From: Henningerozyma blattae CBS 6284 | Taxonomy: Eukaryota; Ascomycota; Saccharomycetes; Saccharomycetales; Saccharomycetaceae | Direction of reading: 5' to 3' | Assembly: GCF_000315915.1 (NCBI RefSeq) | Contig: NC_020190.1 | Location: 868,001-932,000, forward strand | DNA: 64,000 nt | Part shown: positions 49,601 through 60,375 of the stretch, one piece after another | Layout: each line of letters starts with the position of its first letter | Position numbering within the stretch: position 1 is the stretch's first letter | Program-made: the position numbers and the translations under genes | Notes under the pieces: model-generated | What the model was told of the DNA's origin: nothing | Databases searched by the model: none | Seen by the model: only the letters and a program-made list of their open reading frames with translations

Positions 49601-51130
49601 AATTCACCTTATTCGTAAATAGTTAACATTTCCCAATATAGCCTGTTGCACGACGTCGACCAATACGATATTTATCGTGCCAAATTGTTCCAACAAGCCG
49701 TGTGTTCTGTTTCGTTTACAGTTAAAGGCAAGGCCGATTTTATCTGAATTTGAACACATATACTTTTCGGTGATGCTTTTTATATTTTGGGCAGGAGATG
49801 CGATTGGGAATATCTTTCTCTTTTAACATCCACTGTAGCTTCAAGAATAGGTGTCGTAGGATACCCGTTTCAAGAAGGTTATGTGTGCTCGAAGTAACAT
49901 CAAGCAATAGAAGTAGACTCTACGCTGTAGTTGCACGATGGCCTATATGATCATCCACTACAAGTCTAGCCCCTCTTGCTTCATTCTGTACATTTCAGAT
50001 CTTACCTTGCTGGTTCCTTCTGAGTAAGATGGAGCTTTCAAGGGCCTTGTTTACAATGGATACGAATATTCCTTGTTAGAAGAGAAGTTTAAGCTTATAA
50101 AATGAATTTCTACTAACAAAATAAAGAAAATGTTGTTACGAGAGGTCCTTACCAAAAGTGGTGTTTTACCGTCGGGTCTATCGAGAATAGATGGATCCTT
50201 TTTCAGATGGTTCTTGGTCGTAAAAAAACAATAATGGGTGTGAGACGTCATACGCTATAGGGCTTAACAAAACTGATCTTGTGTTTTCCCGCATCGTGCT
50301 CTCTGTAGACAGATAACATTGTTAACAAATACAGAGTATAGATCACTTGGTATAGGTCTTGCTCAAAACGGTATTGCGGTTGTTAGATTAAATCAAAACT
50401 GCCTCTCACGGTGTGTGATGGCAAAATAACTGTTTAGCGAACTTTTCAATTTCTTAAAATAATTTTGTATATTTTTTTTTACTCCTACCAGATAAATAAC
50501 ATAGAGTTGTGGGGTAAGCAGCAAGTGAGCCGAGAATTATAACTAGTTCTATCTAAACCACTAGATATGAAGTGTAGTTTCCTTTTTGATATTCTAAGTT
50601 ATTCTTTTATTGTCTTGTCATAACAATATCTTGTTTTGGAAAGCAAACTAATTGAGTATTCTAAGACGCAATTTTTAGGACCTTTTGAAAATATTAACAC
50701 AATTATATAGGCAAAAAAATAGTTATCTACACTATTGTTGGTAATTGTTTAACTTTTAAGGCCTGTTTAACTCGAGACCTATCGTGGTAAACGTGGGTTG
50801 AGTCTTTTATAAGAGATATATTCTCAATCCTCTGTACACACTCTAGTTTTAAAACTAACGTCATCTGCTCCGATCGGTTGGAAAGTAACTTAGCTTTAGA
50901 GTATTGTCTGTAGATCTTATCCTTTCCTCATTAGATATGGTATATATACTTGTGATGGTTAATTCTAAATTCTCCGCATAAAAATACGTGTATTCATTTT
51001 TGCATTTTAAAATAGTAATAGAAACTTCATTCAACCGTAGTTTTTGTATTTTATTTTATATTTTTAATATTTTTTATGAGAGAAGTTAACTATCACATAT
51101 ACAATTATTATATTTTAGTTGCATATTAAT
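46659..51130. other. Very long gene-free region between SLU7 and GSM1
   Basis: A 4.5-kb divergent interval, far larger than other gaps here. Most is AT-rich with poly-A/T runs and no coding frames. A segment at about 49640-50290 is visibly less AT-rich and holds interrupted open frames on the minus strand (see its own entry). No tRNA or recognised noncoding RNA was found. Confidence 0.6.
49640..50290 (-). pseudogene. Possible decayed coding segment of unknown origin
   Basis: Base composition is more balanced than the flanks. One minus-strand frame across about 49800-50040 has 70-80 sense codons broken by only two stops, with plausible protein content (for example ARLVVDDHIGHRATT and HLFLKLQWMLKEKDIP). 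A second frame at 50051-50251 is open for 66 codons. No family is recognised. It may be a pseudogene, a transposon relic or only unusual promoter DNA. Confidence 0.25.
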
Positions 51131-53461
51131 ATGACAAAACGTTTATCTATAGAGGTTAAAAAGAGTCGGCAACCAGTCCCCATAGCATGTGAATTCTGTC
51201 ATTATAAACATCTTCAGTGTGACATTGCAAGGCCATGTAGAAACTGTGTTAAAAGAAATGTACAACAATATTGTAAAGATAAAGAAAAAAAGATTAGAAG
51301 ATCAAAAGTTGCATGTAAGAAGAGTAAAAAGGAAAGAAAGAAAAAAGGCAAAGGCGCCAAAAGTTTACTCCATATAATTGATGTAAAGCAATCTGTTAGC
51401 AATACGTTCAATAATGATATAAATACTAAAAGTGGTGGAGCTCATCAGAAAGACGCAGAGAACCTAAAATTTGTCTTAGGCAGCTCATTGAAATCTAAAA
51501 ATCCAATAGAATATAGATTAAATGATAAAATCAATATTAATGAAAATTTCCCTATTAAGACTGAATTTATATCAAGTATGGATGATAATATAATAAACAG
51601 TGAATCAGTACTAAGTGATAATCAAACTCAAAAACAGTTAGATGATATTCATAGTGTACAACAAATAGGGACGGCAATGACCACAATACAAACTACAAAT
51701 AACATTATAAACCCAATCATGGAACAGTTGAAAGGTCCCTACGAAAAACAATTTCCTGATGATCTATCAGAGACTATTACCTTTACTACAGAATCTGAGC
51801 AAGATAGTTCTCAACCTTCCCCCCTAGTAAGCTCTATAGCTTCAGAACAAGAACCATCTTTAACAAAAATAATGCAAAAATCGCATTTTCCAGTAGATGA
51901 AACAATGACAAAATATGAATCTCAAAACATACCGTTAAATTTAGATAATATTCCAATAAATTTGCCAGATTTAATATCACAAAATTCACAGCCTCTGAGT
52001 TTTAATAGTGTTCAATTTGATTTAGCTGACGAAACTTGGAATGAAGAATATAAATTAGAAAATATGAATGCAGCATTATCAAAGCATATACCGAAAGGTA
52101 ATCCTTTAACTAATAAATCGGAAGAATCTAATAGTTCTATTGACTTAGGTTTTCAAAATGTTGCAGGTTATTACAACCCAACTTCATTAGACAATAGAAA
52201 TAAATTCTCACATACCTCCGAATACACTACTCCACGTAGTAAAGTGAATGAAGAAAATGGAATGCATAGCTCGCAAAGTATTGAAGCTTTAAACCATCTT
52301 TTTAACTCCATGTGTCAAGCAGATGAGTTAATAAACTCTGATAAATCCATAAATAAACAACAAATTGGTCTAGACATCGTTTGTAATTATATGACCGTAT
52401 CCAGTACTGGTTGGTCTGCAAATAAAGCTATACCAAACACATATGGGAAAGGGTGGGAAATGTTAAGTGAAAATAACGAAGAGTATAATAACTATTTAAA
52501 TATCTTTAGCGACACACATAATTTATTTAATGATAATACAATGTCGAATAATGAAGTTTCAACTAGTCAGCAAGAGCCATATTCTATTGGAAATTCCTAC
52601 ACAAAAATTACACCAGAAATAAGTTTACAGCAAATTGAAAAACTTAAATCAAATAATAAAAATGATAAAATTAATAAAATTCTTTCTCCATTTGCAATAC
52701 GGCAAATAATTAAGACTCCTCAAGATTTGGTAACCCATGGTTATCTACTAACTGCTCCAAATTATAAGAGAGCATATATAAAATTATATCAAAGAATATG
52801 TCAAAGAATATCAGATACTATATCCAATAATAAAACAGGTAGTTTAAAAAATAATAAACAAAAAGTTGAAAAATCAGATATTGTTTTAGAAAAAGTTATC
52901 TGCCAACAATTACATGAGCTTTTAAACCTTCTAATTACACATTATGGTCCCATATTTTTACAGCATCTGGCGTGTTTTTCACCTCAAGATCGTTTTCTGC
53001 AGGAATATATGTTCCAAAGTATCTTACTAGATTTAGAATCATGTATTAATTCATACCCCTCCCCCCCCATTATTATTTGGAGAAGAACTGGTGAAATTTG
53101 TTATGTTAATGAACAAATAACGGATGTACTTCGGGAGAAGCCAGAAGAGTTATTAACAGGGTCCAGAATTATTTTTGAATTTTTTGATAATAAAACCATA
53201 GTGAAATATTTTGAAATCTTTCAGTATTATCTCACATATGGCCCATTGTTGTCAGAATATCAAAAAGATATTAATTCGATTTCAAATGAATATGGATTCA
53301 GCGTCTCGCAAGATGGTAAATCAGTATTTACCAACATTCGTCTTAAAGTTGGAATAGAAAACTATATTAAAGCAGGATGCTGTTTTTCAATTTATTCAGA
53401 TAACCATAATATTCCTCTTTTAATCATGGGCCAGTTTTTTCTCATTCCTAATACCAAATAG
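51131..53461 (+). CDS. GSM1: Gsm1, zinc-cluster transcription factor for energy metabolism
   Basis: A 776-residue protein with an N-terminal Zn2Cys6 cluster at Cys 20, 23, 30, 36, 39 and 48 ([18 protein letters not shown]). The long middle is Asn/Ser/Glu-rich. The C-terminal part has the Gsm1/Ert1/Rds2 features: [15 protein letters not shown] near 525, a PAS-like segment beginning [15 protein letters not shown] near 643, and the ending [11 protein letters not shown]. It matches Gsm1 (YJL103C, 618 residues) better than Ert1 or Rds2. Known role: it is controlled by Hap1 and linked to energy metabolism. The ATG at 51131 matches the family start MTK; upstream extension needs a TTG. Its usual neighbours are on chromosome X, so it is out of place here. 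Confidence 0.88.
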   Translation: MTKRLSIEVKKSRQPVPIACEFCHYKHLQCDIARPCRNCVKRNVQQYCKDKEKKIRRSKVACKKSKKERKKKGKGAKSLLHIIDVKQSVSNTFNNDINTKSGGAHQKDAENLKFVLGSSLKSKNPIEYRLNDKININENFPIKTEFISSMDDNIINSESVLSDNQTQKQLDDIHSVQQIGTAMTTIQTTNNIINPIMEQLKGPYEKQFPDDLSETITFTTESEQDSSQPSPLVSSIASEQEPSLTKIMQKSHFPVDETMTKYESQNIPLNLDNIPINLPDLISQNSQPLSFNSVQFDLADETWNEEYKLENMNAALSKHIPKGNPLTNKSEESNSSIDLGFQNVAGYYNPTSLDNRNKFSHTSEYTTPRSKVNEENGMHSSQSIEALNHLFNSMCQADELINSDKSINKQQIGLDIVCNYMTVSSTGWSANKAIPNTYGKGWEMLSENNEEYNNYLNIFSDTHNLFNDNTMSNNEVSTSQQEPYSIGNSYTKITPEISLQQIEKLKSNNKNDKINKILSPFAIRQIIKTPQDLVTHGYLLTAPNYKRAYIKLYQRICQRISDTISNNKTGSLKNNKQKVEKSDIVLEKVICQQLHELLNLLITHYGPIFLQHLACFSPQDRFLQEYMFQSILLDLESCINSYPSPPIIIWRRTGEICYVNEQITDVLREKPEELLTGSRIIFEFFDNKTIVKYFEIFQYYLTYGPLLSEYQKDINSISNEYGFSVSQDGKSVFTNIRLKVGIENYIKAGCCFSIYSDNHNIPLLIMGQFFLIPNTK

Positions 53462-54093
53462 TCAACGTATAACTCACCATGAAATTTTTAGACTAATGAT
53501 TATACTGGTATGAGCAAAAAAATTTATTACACCTCAATATAATAATTCTGTTTATCTAACTAAATTTCAATTGCTATATGAAATATATATTTAATAAAAT
53601 ATATACAATTGTGCTTCCAAGCCAGTGAAATAATATGATAATCATTATTTGTCGAATAATTGTACGGGTATTAGAGTCAAATATTCGGGTACTTTCCTAT
53701 GAAAGAAATGAGAAAGATAAGATGATGGAAATAATTCGATCAATCATTGCCAAGTGTATGAACGAAAATGCTTCTTATGTTTGGTGCAGTGCATGAGAAT
53801 ATAGGTAATAATACAAAATAGTCATCTAATTCTGGAATATGCTGATCCAAAAGTAAATTCTAATAGTCTTCATTGGATAAATCCTTCTGATGATTTAAGT
53901 ATCTTTGTATAATTGGATTGTGTTTAAATTTTAAATATCGTTATTCCTAACCTGGAATAATTGTCAAAAAATATTTTAGTGTTTTAGAATAACCTTGATT
54001 AATTTACTGAGGTTAATGTGGAATAACTATCATATACATTTTGTTAACTCATTAAAAGGTATTCGAAGAGCTTTAAGTTCTGCTGGAATTAGA
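53462..54093. other. Convergent gap between GSM1 and SPT2
   Basis: A 632-bp AT-rich gap with no gene recognised. Confidence 0.5.
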
Positions 54094-55152
54094 CTAGCGA
54101 AAATTTTTTCTTTTCTTTTTAGCAGCTTCATGACTTTTCAGCCAAGCTTCTTCCTGTTTATCTTCTATTCTGGCAATTTTTCTAGCTTCTTCTTCTTCTT
54201 CCATGATTTCAAATTCATTAGCTTCCATATCATCTTCATAGTAATCATCGTAGCCGTAATCAGAACGTTTTTTGCCCTTGTTAAACATAGCCCAAATTTC
54301 ATCTCTATCATATCCCGGATCTCTATCTGCTTTTCGTCTATCATAATTATGATAACTATCTTCTTCACCTTCATCATCTTCTATAAAATCACTCATATCA
54401 TCTTCTTCCTCATCATCATAATCGTATTGTCTTTTATGGCTTCTCTTCCTAGAGTCTAGCATCTTTCTAATCTTCTCATTTGGTCGAGCAAAATTATTCT
54501 TTGGAATTTGAACAACCACAGGGGATTCCTCACCTGAAGGCTTCGACAGAGATGGAGTATCTCGAAGGTTGTTAGAATTATGTGACTTTCTTTCCGAATT
54601 TAAGTCAGTTGAATTTGCTTTAGCAATCTGATTGTTCCTAGCATATTTTGATGGTTTAAAGCCAGGTTTTGATAAGCGTCTTGCTGGCTTTGGTAGATTT
54701 TGTTTATTCATATCAATTTCTGGTTTTGTTTTATTTGTCTCTGCTTGTTTCATTAATTCGTCAAAAGACATTTTTTTAGTATGTTCTTTTCTTGAGATTA
54801 CATTATTTGAACCTTGATAGGACGCTCCCTTAGTCCTTTCTCCAATTTTTCTTTTGTAAGTAGTTTCAGAATGTGAGTCCCTGTTTTTTGGTCTTCTTGA
54901 ACTAGATTTTGTAGTTGAACTCTTAAGAGAACTTTCTTTCTTTGCAGCAGATTTTTTATGCACGTCACCACCGTTTTTTAAAAGTTCTTTTTTTCTTAAC
55001 TCTTTTAATCTTTTTACAGCATCATCTTCTTCACGAACATACGATTTAGGTAGTAATGATTCTTCTGGTTCGTTTGTTTTAACCAAACCTTTTCTGCTCT
55101 GTGCGGAAGATGACGATTTTTTAAGTTTTGATAATTTTGATAAAAAACTCAT
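54094..55152 (-). CDS. SPT2: Spt2, HMG-like histone chaperone
   Basis: A 352-residue, very charged protein; S. cerevisiae Spt2 (YER161C) has 333. The N-terminus is MSFLSKLSKLKK, the centre is basic and Ser/Lys-rich, an acidic stretch lies near 248-268, and the conserved SPT2 domain follows (about 280-350: RDEIWAMFNKGKKRSDYGYD, then EEEEEARKIARIEDKQEE). The C-terminal domain binds H3-H4, and Spt2 helps keep nucleosomes in place during transcription elongation. Two start codons are in series (TTG ATG); the ATG at 55152 is used. The GSM1 to SPT2 junction is not found in S. cerevisiae. Confidence 0.93.
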   Translation of the reverse strand: MSFLSKLSKLKKSSSSAQSRKGLVKTNEPEESLLPKSYVREEDDAVKRLKELRKKELLKNGGDVHKKSAAKKESSLKSSTTKSSSRRPKNRDSHSETTYKRKIGERTKGASYQGSNNVISRKEHTKKMSFDELMKQAETNKTKPEIDMNKQNLPKPARRLSKPGFKPSKYARNNQIAKANSTDLNSERKSHNSNNLRDTPSLSKPSGEESPVVVQIPKNNFARPNEKIRKMLDSRKRSHKRQYDYDDEEEDDMSDFIEDDEGEEDSYHNYDRRKADRDPGYDRDEIWAMFNKGKKRSDYGYDDYYEDDMEANEFEIMEEEEEARKIARIEDKQEEAWLKSHEAAKKKRKNFR

Positions 55153-56332
55153 CAATAGCTGAATAAATAATATAAAAAAATATAACCCAGATATTAAATT
55201 TTAGTTAAAAATTTCTATAGTCAACCTGTGACTTTTCAATAAATTCAGAGCAAAAACAGCCAACTTAATTATTTTTCTTTGATCCAATTATTGGAAATAT
55301 AATATACAATATACTTATTGCTTTGTTTTTGTGAGAAGAATGTTCCGATTAAACAATGTTTTTTTTAAAAAAACTATTCAGTTTTTTAAATATCTCGCTA
55401 GAAAAACTGGAGGTTATTAAATAGATCCACGCATACCATATAGAATCACGGGTTTGTACCAATTTCTTTATAGTAAAAGTAGATCTCTAGATTATAATGC
55501 CTTGTTAAAAGTAGTTTTAGAGTTAATGAATTAGATACTAGAATTACCTTGGTTAAATGAGGAAATTGTGTTTAATAGAAAATTACTAAATTAGTGTCTT
55601 AAAATATTCTTATTCTTAATATTTTGACTTTAATTGTGAACTAACGTTTCTATTGTATAAGTAGTTAATGAAAAATTTATGAAGCTTATTAAATAGGATA
55701 AGCATCAATATTTTTTCAAGGTTTTTTTTCTCAAGATTTCTCTTTATTGAAAATCGATAAAAGCAAACTACTAAAAGGTATAAACAAAAAAATAGTTATA
55801 TTATATAAATTTTCTGCCGTATAATAAAAATAATTTAAGATAAAATTTACTGTCCTTAATTTACATTTTTCAGGGGGAAACGAAACTAAATAAAAATATT
55901 ATTTTTTATTTTAATGAATATGCTTAAATTTGGAAAAAAGTTAAAAAAATTGAACATTTAATTAAATAAAAATAAAAATACACAGATAAAGTAAAAGGAT
56001 TTGATTTTCTAGTTGGTATGTATATAAGAGGCTTTTTTAATAAATAAACAAAATTAAAAAAAAATAAATAATGTTATTAAGGAAGTATGACCGTTTTTAA
56101 ATAAATAAAATGCGAGGATTTAACTGGGTATATAGTTAGTATTATACCCGCTAATGGGAAAGAATAAGAATGTAAATTAAAAAAAAACACATGAACACCA
56201 GGAAGTAGGAGAAAAGGGTACAATGGTTGAATCGCAAAATATAAATTTTAAAGAGTCAAATAGTTAATAAACATCTTATTCACCTATCCATAGACCCCAT
56301 TTCCCAACAACGTTTTGATTCTTTTTTCAACC
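55153..56332. other. Intergenic between RLI1 3' end and SPT2 promoter
   Basis: A 1.2-kb AT-rich stretch. No gene, tRNA or repeat was recognised. Confidence 0.5.
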
Positions 56333-58159
56333 TTAGACACCATTGGTATCCAAGAAGAAATAGTTACCAGATAATTTTTGTTCTTTATCCATTTGAGAAT
56401 CCAATTTGTTGATTCTTGGTCTGAAAGAGTTTGGATCTCTTCTAAAGGTAACATTCAAATTCTTTAAAAATCTATTACAACCAGTTAATAATGATTCTGG
56501 AGCTCTAGCATAAGCATCTTTAGATGGAGTACCTTCAAAAACAATAACTTGATCAGCCATGTAAGTAGCCATTATGAAATCATGCTCGACGATAAAAGCA
56601 GTCTTTTTGTTGTGCATAATAAATCTTCTGATAACTTTAGAACAAATAATACGTTGTTCAGAATCTAAGTAAGCAGAAGGTTCATCAATTAAATAAATAT
56701 CAGCTGGAACACCCAAAGATAAGACAATAGCAACTCTTTGCAATTCACCACCAGATAAAGTTTGGACTTCTTGATCAATGATATCGTCAATTTTCAATGG
56801 CTTACAGACATCTGTTTGAAATTGTGGGTTCAAAAATTGAGCTCTAATTTTCTTGAAGAATAATTGTCTAACAGTACCTGGGAACTTTGGAGCAATTTTC
56901 TGTGGTTTCATAGAAACGTTAATTTTTGGAACTTCTTTACCATCATCTGCTGGGATTTTACCAGCCAATAACTTAATTAAAGTAGTCTTACCAGTACCAT
57001 TTTCACCCATCATAACCAAAATTTCGGAGTCAGAAAAATCACCAGCTTCAACAGTTAATTTGAAATCACCTTGAGTACGAACCATAGATGGATAGCTAAA
57101 GTCTCTAGTAGCAGCACTTTGAAGTTCATCTGTTGCAGCGTCATGCAATCTAAATTGTAATGCTTCTGATCTGAATCTCAAATTTTCAGATGGAATATGA
57201 CCATCTAAGAAAATGTTGATACCCTCTCTTACAGATGAAGGTAAAGTAACAACACCATAAACAGATGGAACACCATAAATGATACAAACAAAATCAGACA
57301 AATAATCCAAGACAGACAAATCGTGTTCAACACAAATAACGTATTTCGTTGGAGCTAACATATCTCTAATAATTTGGGCAGCATTTAAACGTTGCTTAAC
57401 ATCCAAATATGATGATGGTTCATCAAACATATAGACATCCGCATCTTGAACACAAGTCATACCCAAAGCAAATCTTTGTAATTCACCACCAGATAATTTT
57501 TCAATTTCTCTATTCAAGACATGGTCTAATTGCAATATTTTAATGTAACGTTTGACATCCTCTGAATCTTTTTCCATTCTATGCTTTAATAATTCTCCAA
57601 CTTTCTGGATAGGTCCCTTAATAGCTCTTGGAATGTTATCCACATATTGTGGTTTAATGATAGCTTTAATATCATCTTCTAACATCTTGGTGAAATAGTT
57701 TTGCAATTCAGAACCACGGTAGTACTTAATGATTTCTTGCCATTCAGGAGGACTTTCATAACGACCTAAATTTGGTTTTTGTTTACCAGCTAAGATTTTT
57801 AAAGCGGTAGACTTACCAATACCATTGGTACCGACTAAACCTAAAACTTGACCAGGTCTTGGAGTAGGCAATCTATGCAATTTGAAACTATTAGCAGAGT
57901 AACGATGAGCAACTTGTGATTCTAAATTAGTTGGTAAGTTGATAATAGTAATAGCATCAAATGGACACTTTTTAACACAAATACCACAACCAATACATAA
58001 AATTTCAGAAATAAAAGCAATTTTAGAAGTAGGCGTAACTTCGATACACAATTTACCAGTTTTTACGACAGGACAGGATCTCTTACATTCTTGACGACAT
58101 TTCTTTGGCTTACATCTGTCACCATTGACAATGGCGATACGGGCGTTTTTTTCACTCAT
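56333..58159 (-). CDS. RLI1: Rli1/ABCE1, ribosome-recycling ATPase
   Basis: A 608-residue protein, the family length. The N-terminus holds two [4Fe-4S] clusters: cysteines at 16, 21, 25 and 29, and [12 protein letters not shown] at 55-66. Two ABC domains follow. The first has Walker [10 protein letters not shown], signature [12 protein letters not shown] and Walker [13 protein letters not shown]. The second has [21 protein letters not shown] and [12 protein letters not shown]. Rli1 splits post-termination 80S ribosomes with eRF1 and Dom34, and acts in initiation and ribosome export; it is essential. Codons appear strongly biased, as expected for a highly expressed gene. S. cerevisiae homologue YDR091C. 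It is divergent from CHD1. Confidence 0.98.
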   Translation of the reverse strand: MSEKNARIAIVNGDRCKPKKCRQECKRSCPVVKTGKLCIEVTPTSKIAFISEILCIGCGICVKKCPFDAITIINLPTNLESQVAHRYSANSFKLHRLPTPRPGQVLGLVGTNGIGKSTALKILAGKQKPNLGRYESPPEWQEIIKYYRGSELQNYFTKMLEDDIKAIIKPQYVDNIPRAIKGPIQKVGELLKHRMEKDSEDVKRYIKILQLDHVLNREIEKLSGGELQRFALGMTCVQDADVYMFDEPSSYLDVKQRLNAAQIIRDMLAPTKYVICVEHDLSVLDYLSDFVCIIYGVPSVYGVVTLPSSVREGINIFLDGHIPSENLRFRSEALQFRLHDAATDELQSAATRDFSYPSMVRTQGDFKLTVEAGDFSDSEILVMMGENGTGKTTLIKLLAGKIPADDGKEVPKINVSMKPQKIAPKFPGTVRQLFFKKIRAQFLNPQFQTDVCKPLKIDDIIDQEVQTLSGGELQRVAIVLSLGVPADIYLIDEPSAYLDSEQRIICSKVIRRFIMHNKKTAFIVEHDFIMATYMADQVIVFEGTPSKDAYARAPESLLTGCNRFLKNLNVTFRRDPNSFRPRINKLDSQMDKEQKLSGNYFFLDTNGV

Positions 58160-58379
58160 TTGTTGTATCTTTTATGGTTAGATTACTTGTAGAAAGAAAT
58201 TAGATGTGAGGAATAGTATAAGCCAATTATAGATCCTTCTGATATATTTTACTATATAAATAATAACTGATAAGGCTTCCTCAAACTGATAAAAAGATAA
58301 ATCCCTGCATTGTAAGAAAATATTACAGTAGCAATCTGTAATGAGCCTAACAAAGAAACCAACCATTATTTTTCTTGGT

Positions 58380-58398
58380 GATGAGCTTGAAAATTTTT
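58380..58398. promoter_or_regulatory. PAC plus RRPE-type promoter element of RLI1
   Basis: GATGAG (PAC core) at 58380-58385 is followed two bases later by TGAAAATTTTT (RRPE) at 58388-58398, about 220 bp from the RLI1 ATG. This pair is the hallmark of ribosome-biogenesis promoters (Dot6/Tod6 and Stb3 targets), which suits RLI1. Confidence 0.6.
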
Positions 58399-58866
58399 TT
58401 TCGGAAGCCAAAAACCGTACCCAAAGATGCATTCCCTATTAATAAGATAGAGCGAATTCATTGGCTGAAATTTTCAGCGTCTGTAAAAGATACGTAGAAA
58501 GGAGAGAATGCAAGAAAAGCAGATCTTAGTGACAGAAAAATGAATGACGGTGTCTGATTTTTTGCCACTAAAGAAATATTTAGTATTTTACAGTGTATCG
58601 ATTGAAAGATTTAAGCTACAAAATATCTTATTTCAAACGAGATATGCTACTTGATACAGATTTTACAATACTGCATTGTGTATTATACTATATCGACAAA
58701 TTCACACCATATTTAGTATTTCGACATATTTAATTTTGGCTCTTCAAGATCAGAAAAGATAACTTCATTAATAACAGTAGGTCTTTAATTGGTTGCCTTA
58801 CAGATCTCTTAATTTCGAATTACTAATATTATTTTCGTTAGAATTGATAATCACAAAATTAATGTG

Positions 58867-58873
58867 CGGGTAA
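58867..58873 (+). promoter_or_regulatory. Reb1-type site in the RLI1-CHD1 promoter
   Basis: CGGGTAAC core within GTGCGGGTAACAC, about 710 bp from RLI1 and 1.5 kb from CHD1. Confidence 0.4.
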
Positions 58874-60375
58874 CACAAAGGGGAAAACTATAAAAGAAAA
58901 ATGATTTTGGCCGAAACCTCCCGGATCAACTTTAATATTTCTCAACTTCTTTGATACTGGACGACCAAATTAAAAGTACCATTTCCACTATGACTCGATA
59001 ATTTCCACGTTGAATTGCATATTTTTAACAAATATTTTACGATAGTATTTTACTCATTGCGTTTGAGCTTATCAGAGAGCGAGGTCCTCTTGAGCTGCTG
59101 CTATTAGAAAGAAGAACGTTGCCATGGTTGTTGGTTTACCATAATTTTCTCGAAGCTGTTTAATTTTTCTTAATTAAAATTTTTTCGTTCTAATTTTTTA
59201 CATGAATATTAATTTCACTCAAAGGCAAATACTAGGTAATATTCTTTTAGCCTAACATATTCTGCATACTGTGGGTAAACAATGAAATGAAAATTACAAG
59301 TCTTTTATTTGGTTGTTAATCTGCTGCTTAATTATTTAACATACGGAATAGGGGTTTTACGTGATACCACTTTAGGCAATATAATCAATACAGCAAATTA
59401 ACTTTGAAGAGCACTGTGTAATGTACTAAATTCTCAGAAAGTTTTATCCACTACCTAATGTCTGCTATTATTGATATAAGGTCAACCTCCCAGTCACTAC
59501 GTGTAACGATATTTTTTTCTATTTTTTCTTTTTTTGATATTATTTATGATTTCTTTTCGATTTCTTTTTCTTTGTTATGAATACATAGTAAAATGCTATT
59601 AGAAAACAGCAAATATTGCCACCAGAGAGGAAATTCTTTTATTTTTTTGATAAAGTTTAGTTAATAAATTGTTTATCATAATTATGAAGCATGGTGCACT
59701 TACACGTGAATCATCATTTGATATTCGTTTACGTTACTCTCTCTAGGTTAAATAAGGTTACCTTTCTGGCTACCTCTTATGTTTCCTTTTATTTGAAAAC
59801 TTCTTATATTATATAAGTCATGATAAAGGGTCTTCTCGTTGCCTACTTTATTATTTTCTTCTGTGTAAAAGATACTTTGTTACCCTCCTTGTTTTTTTTC
59901 TTCGCATTTTTTCGTCTTTGAGCATTTTTGGAAGACCACGGCTGTAAGATGTTAGTTGAAATTAGTGAATAATTGCGTAATTTCTTGTTAAAAGGTGTGA
60001 ACTTGTGCCAAACTCCTACTAATTAGAAGTAAAAAACATAAAATATAACTATTACAGTTGAGCTTCAGCTTCGATACACTCTCTGTCTGTATTTCTTCAT
60101 TTAATATAATAGACGCTTTTTAGGGAACGAGATTAATATATATTATTTTCCATATCAACAAATAGATTATTACCAGTAACCTAGATTTTTCAAGACCTTA
60201 CTGACGTTTTTATTTTGAAGTCCTTACTACTTACTTAGATACTCTCTGGTTTCCATAATTTCTATTGTATTTTTTTATTTACACTTAACAATTTCCCAGT
60301 CTAGTCCTAATATTATATAAATTTCCTGTACCTTCATATAGCAAGAAAAAATACAGAGAAATATACCCTCCAAAT

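Larger units (their letters stand above)
58160..60375. other. RLI1-CHD1 divergent promoter region
   Basis: A 2.2-kb divergent gap. Near RLI1 it holds PAC/RRPE-type sites; a Reb1-type core lies at 58867-58873. The rest is AT-rich with no gene or tRNA found. UBC13, expected between RLI1 and the next block in S. cerevisiae, is absent. Confidence 0.55.

Noticed and set aside
50051..50251. A 66-codon minus-strand frame as a stand-alone gene
   Set aside because: No homology recognised; kept only as part of a possible decayed segment.
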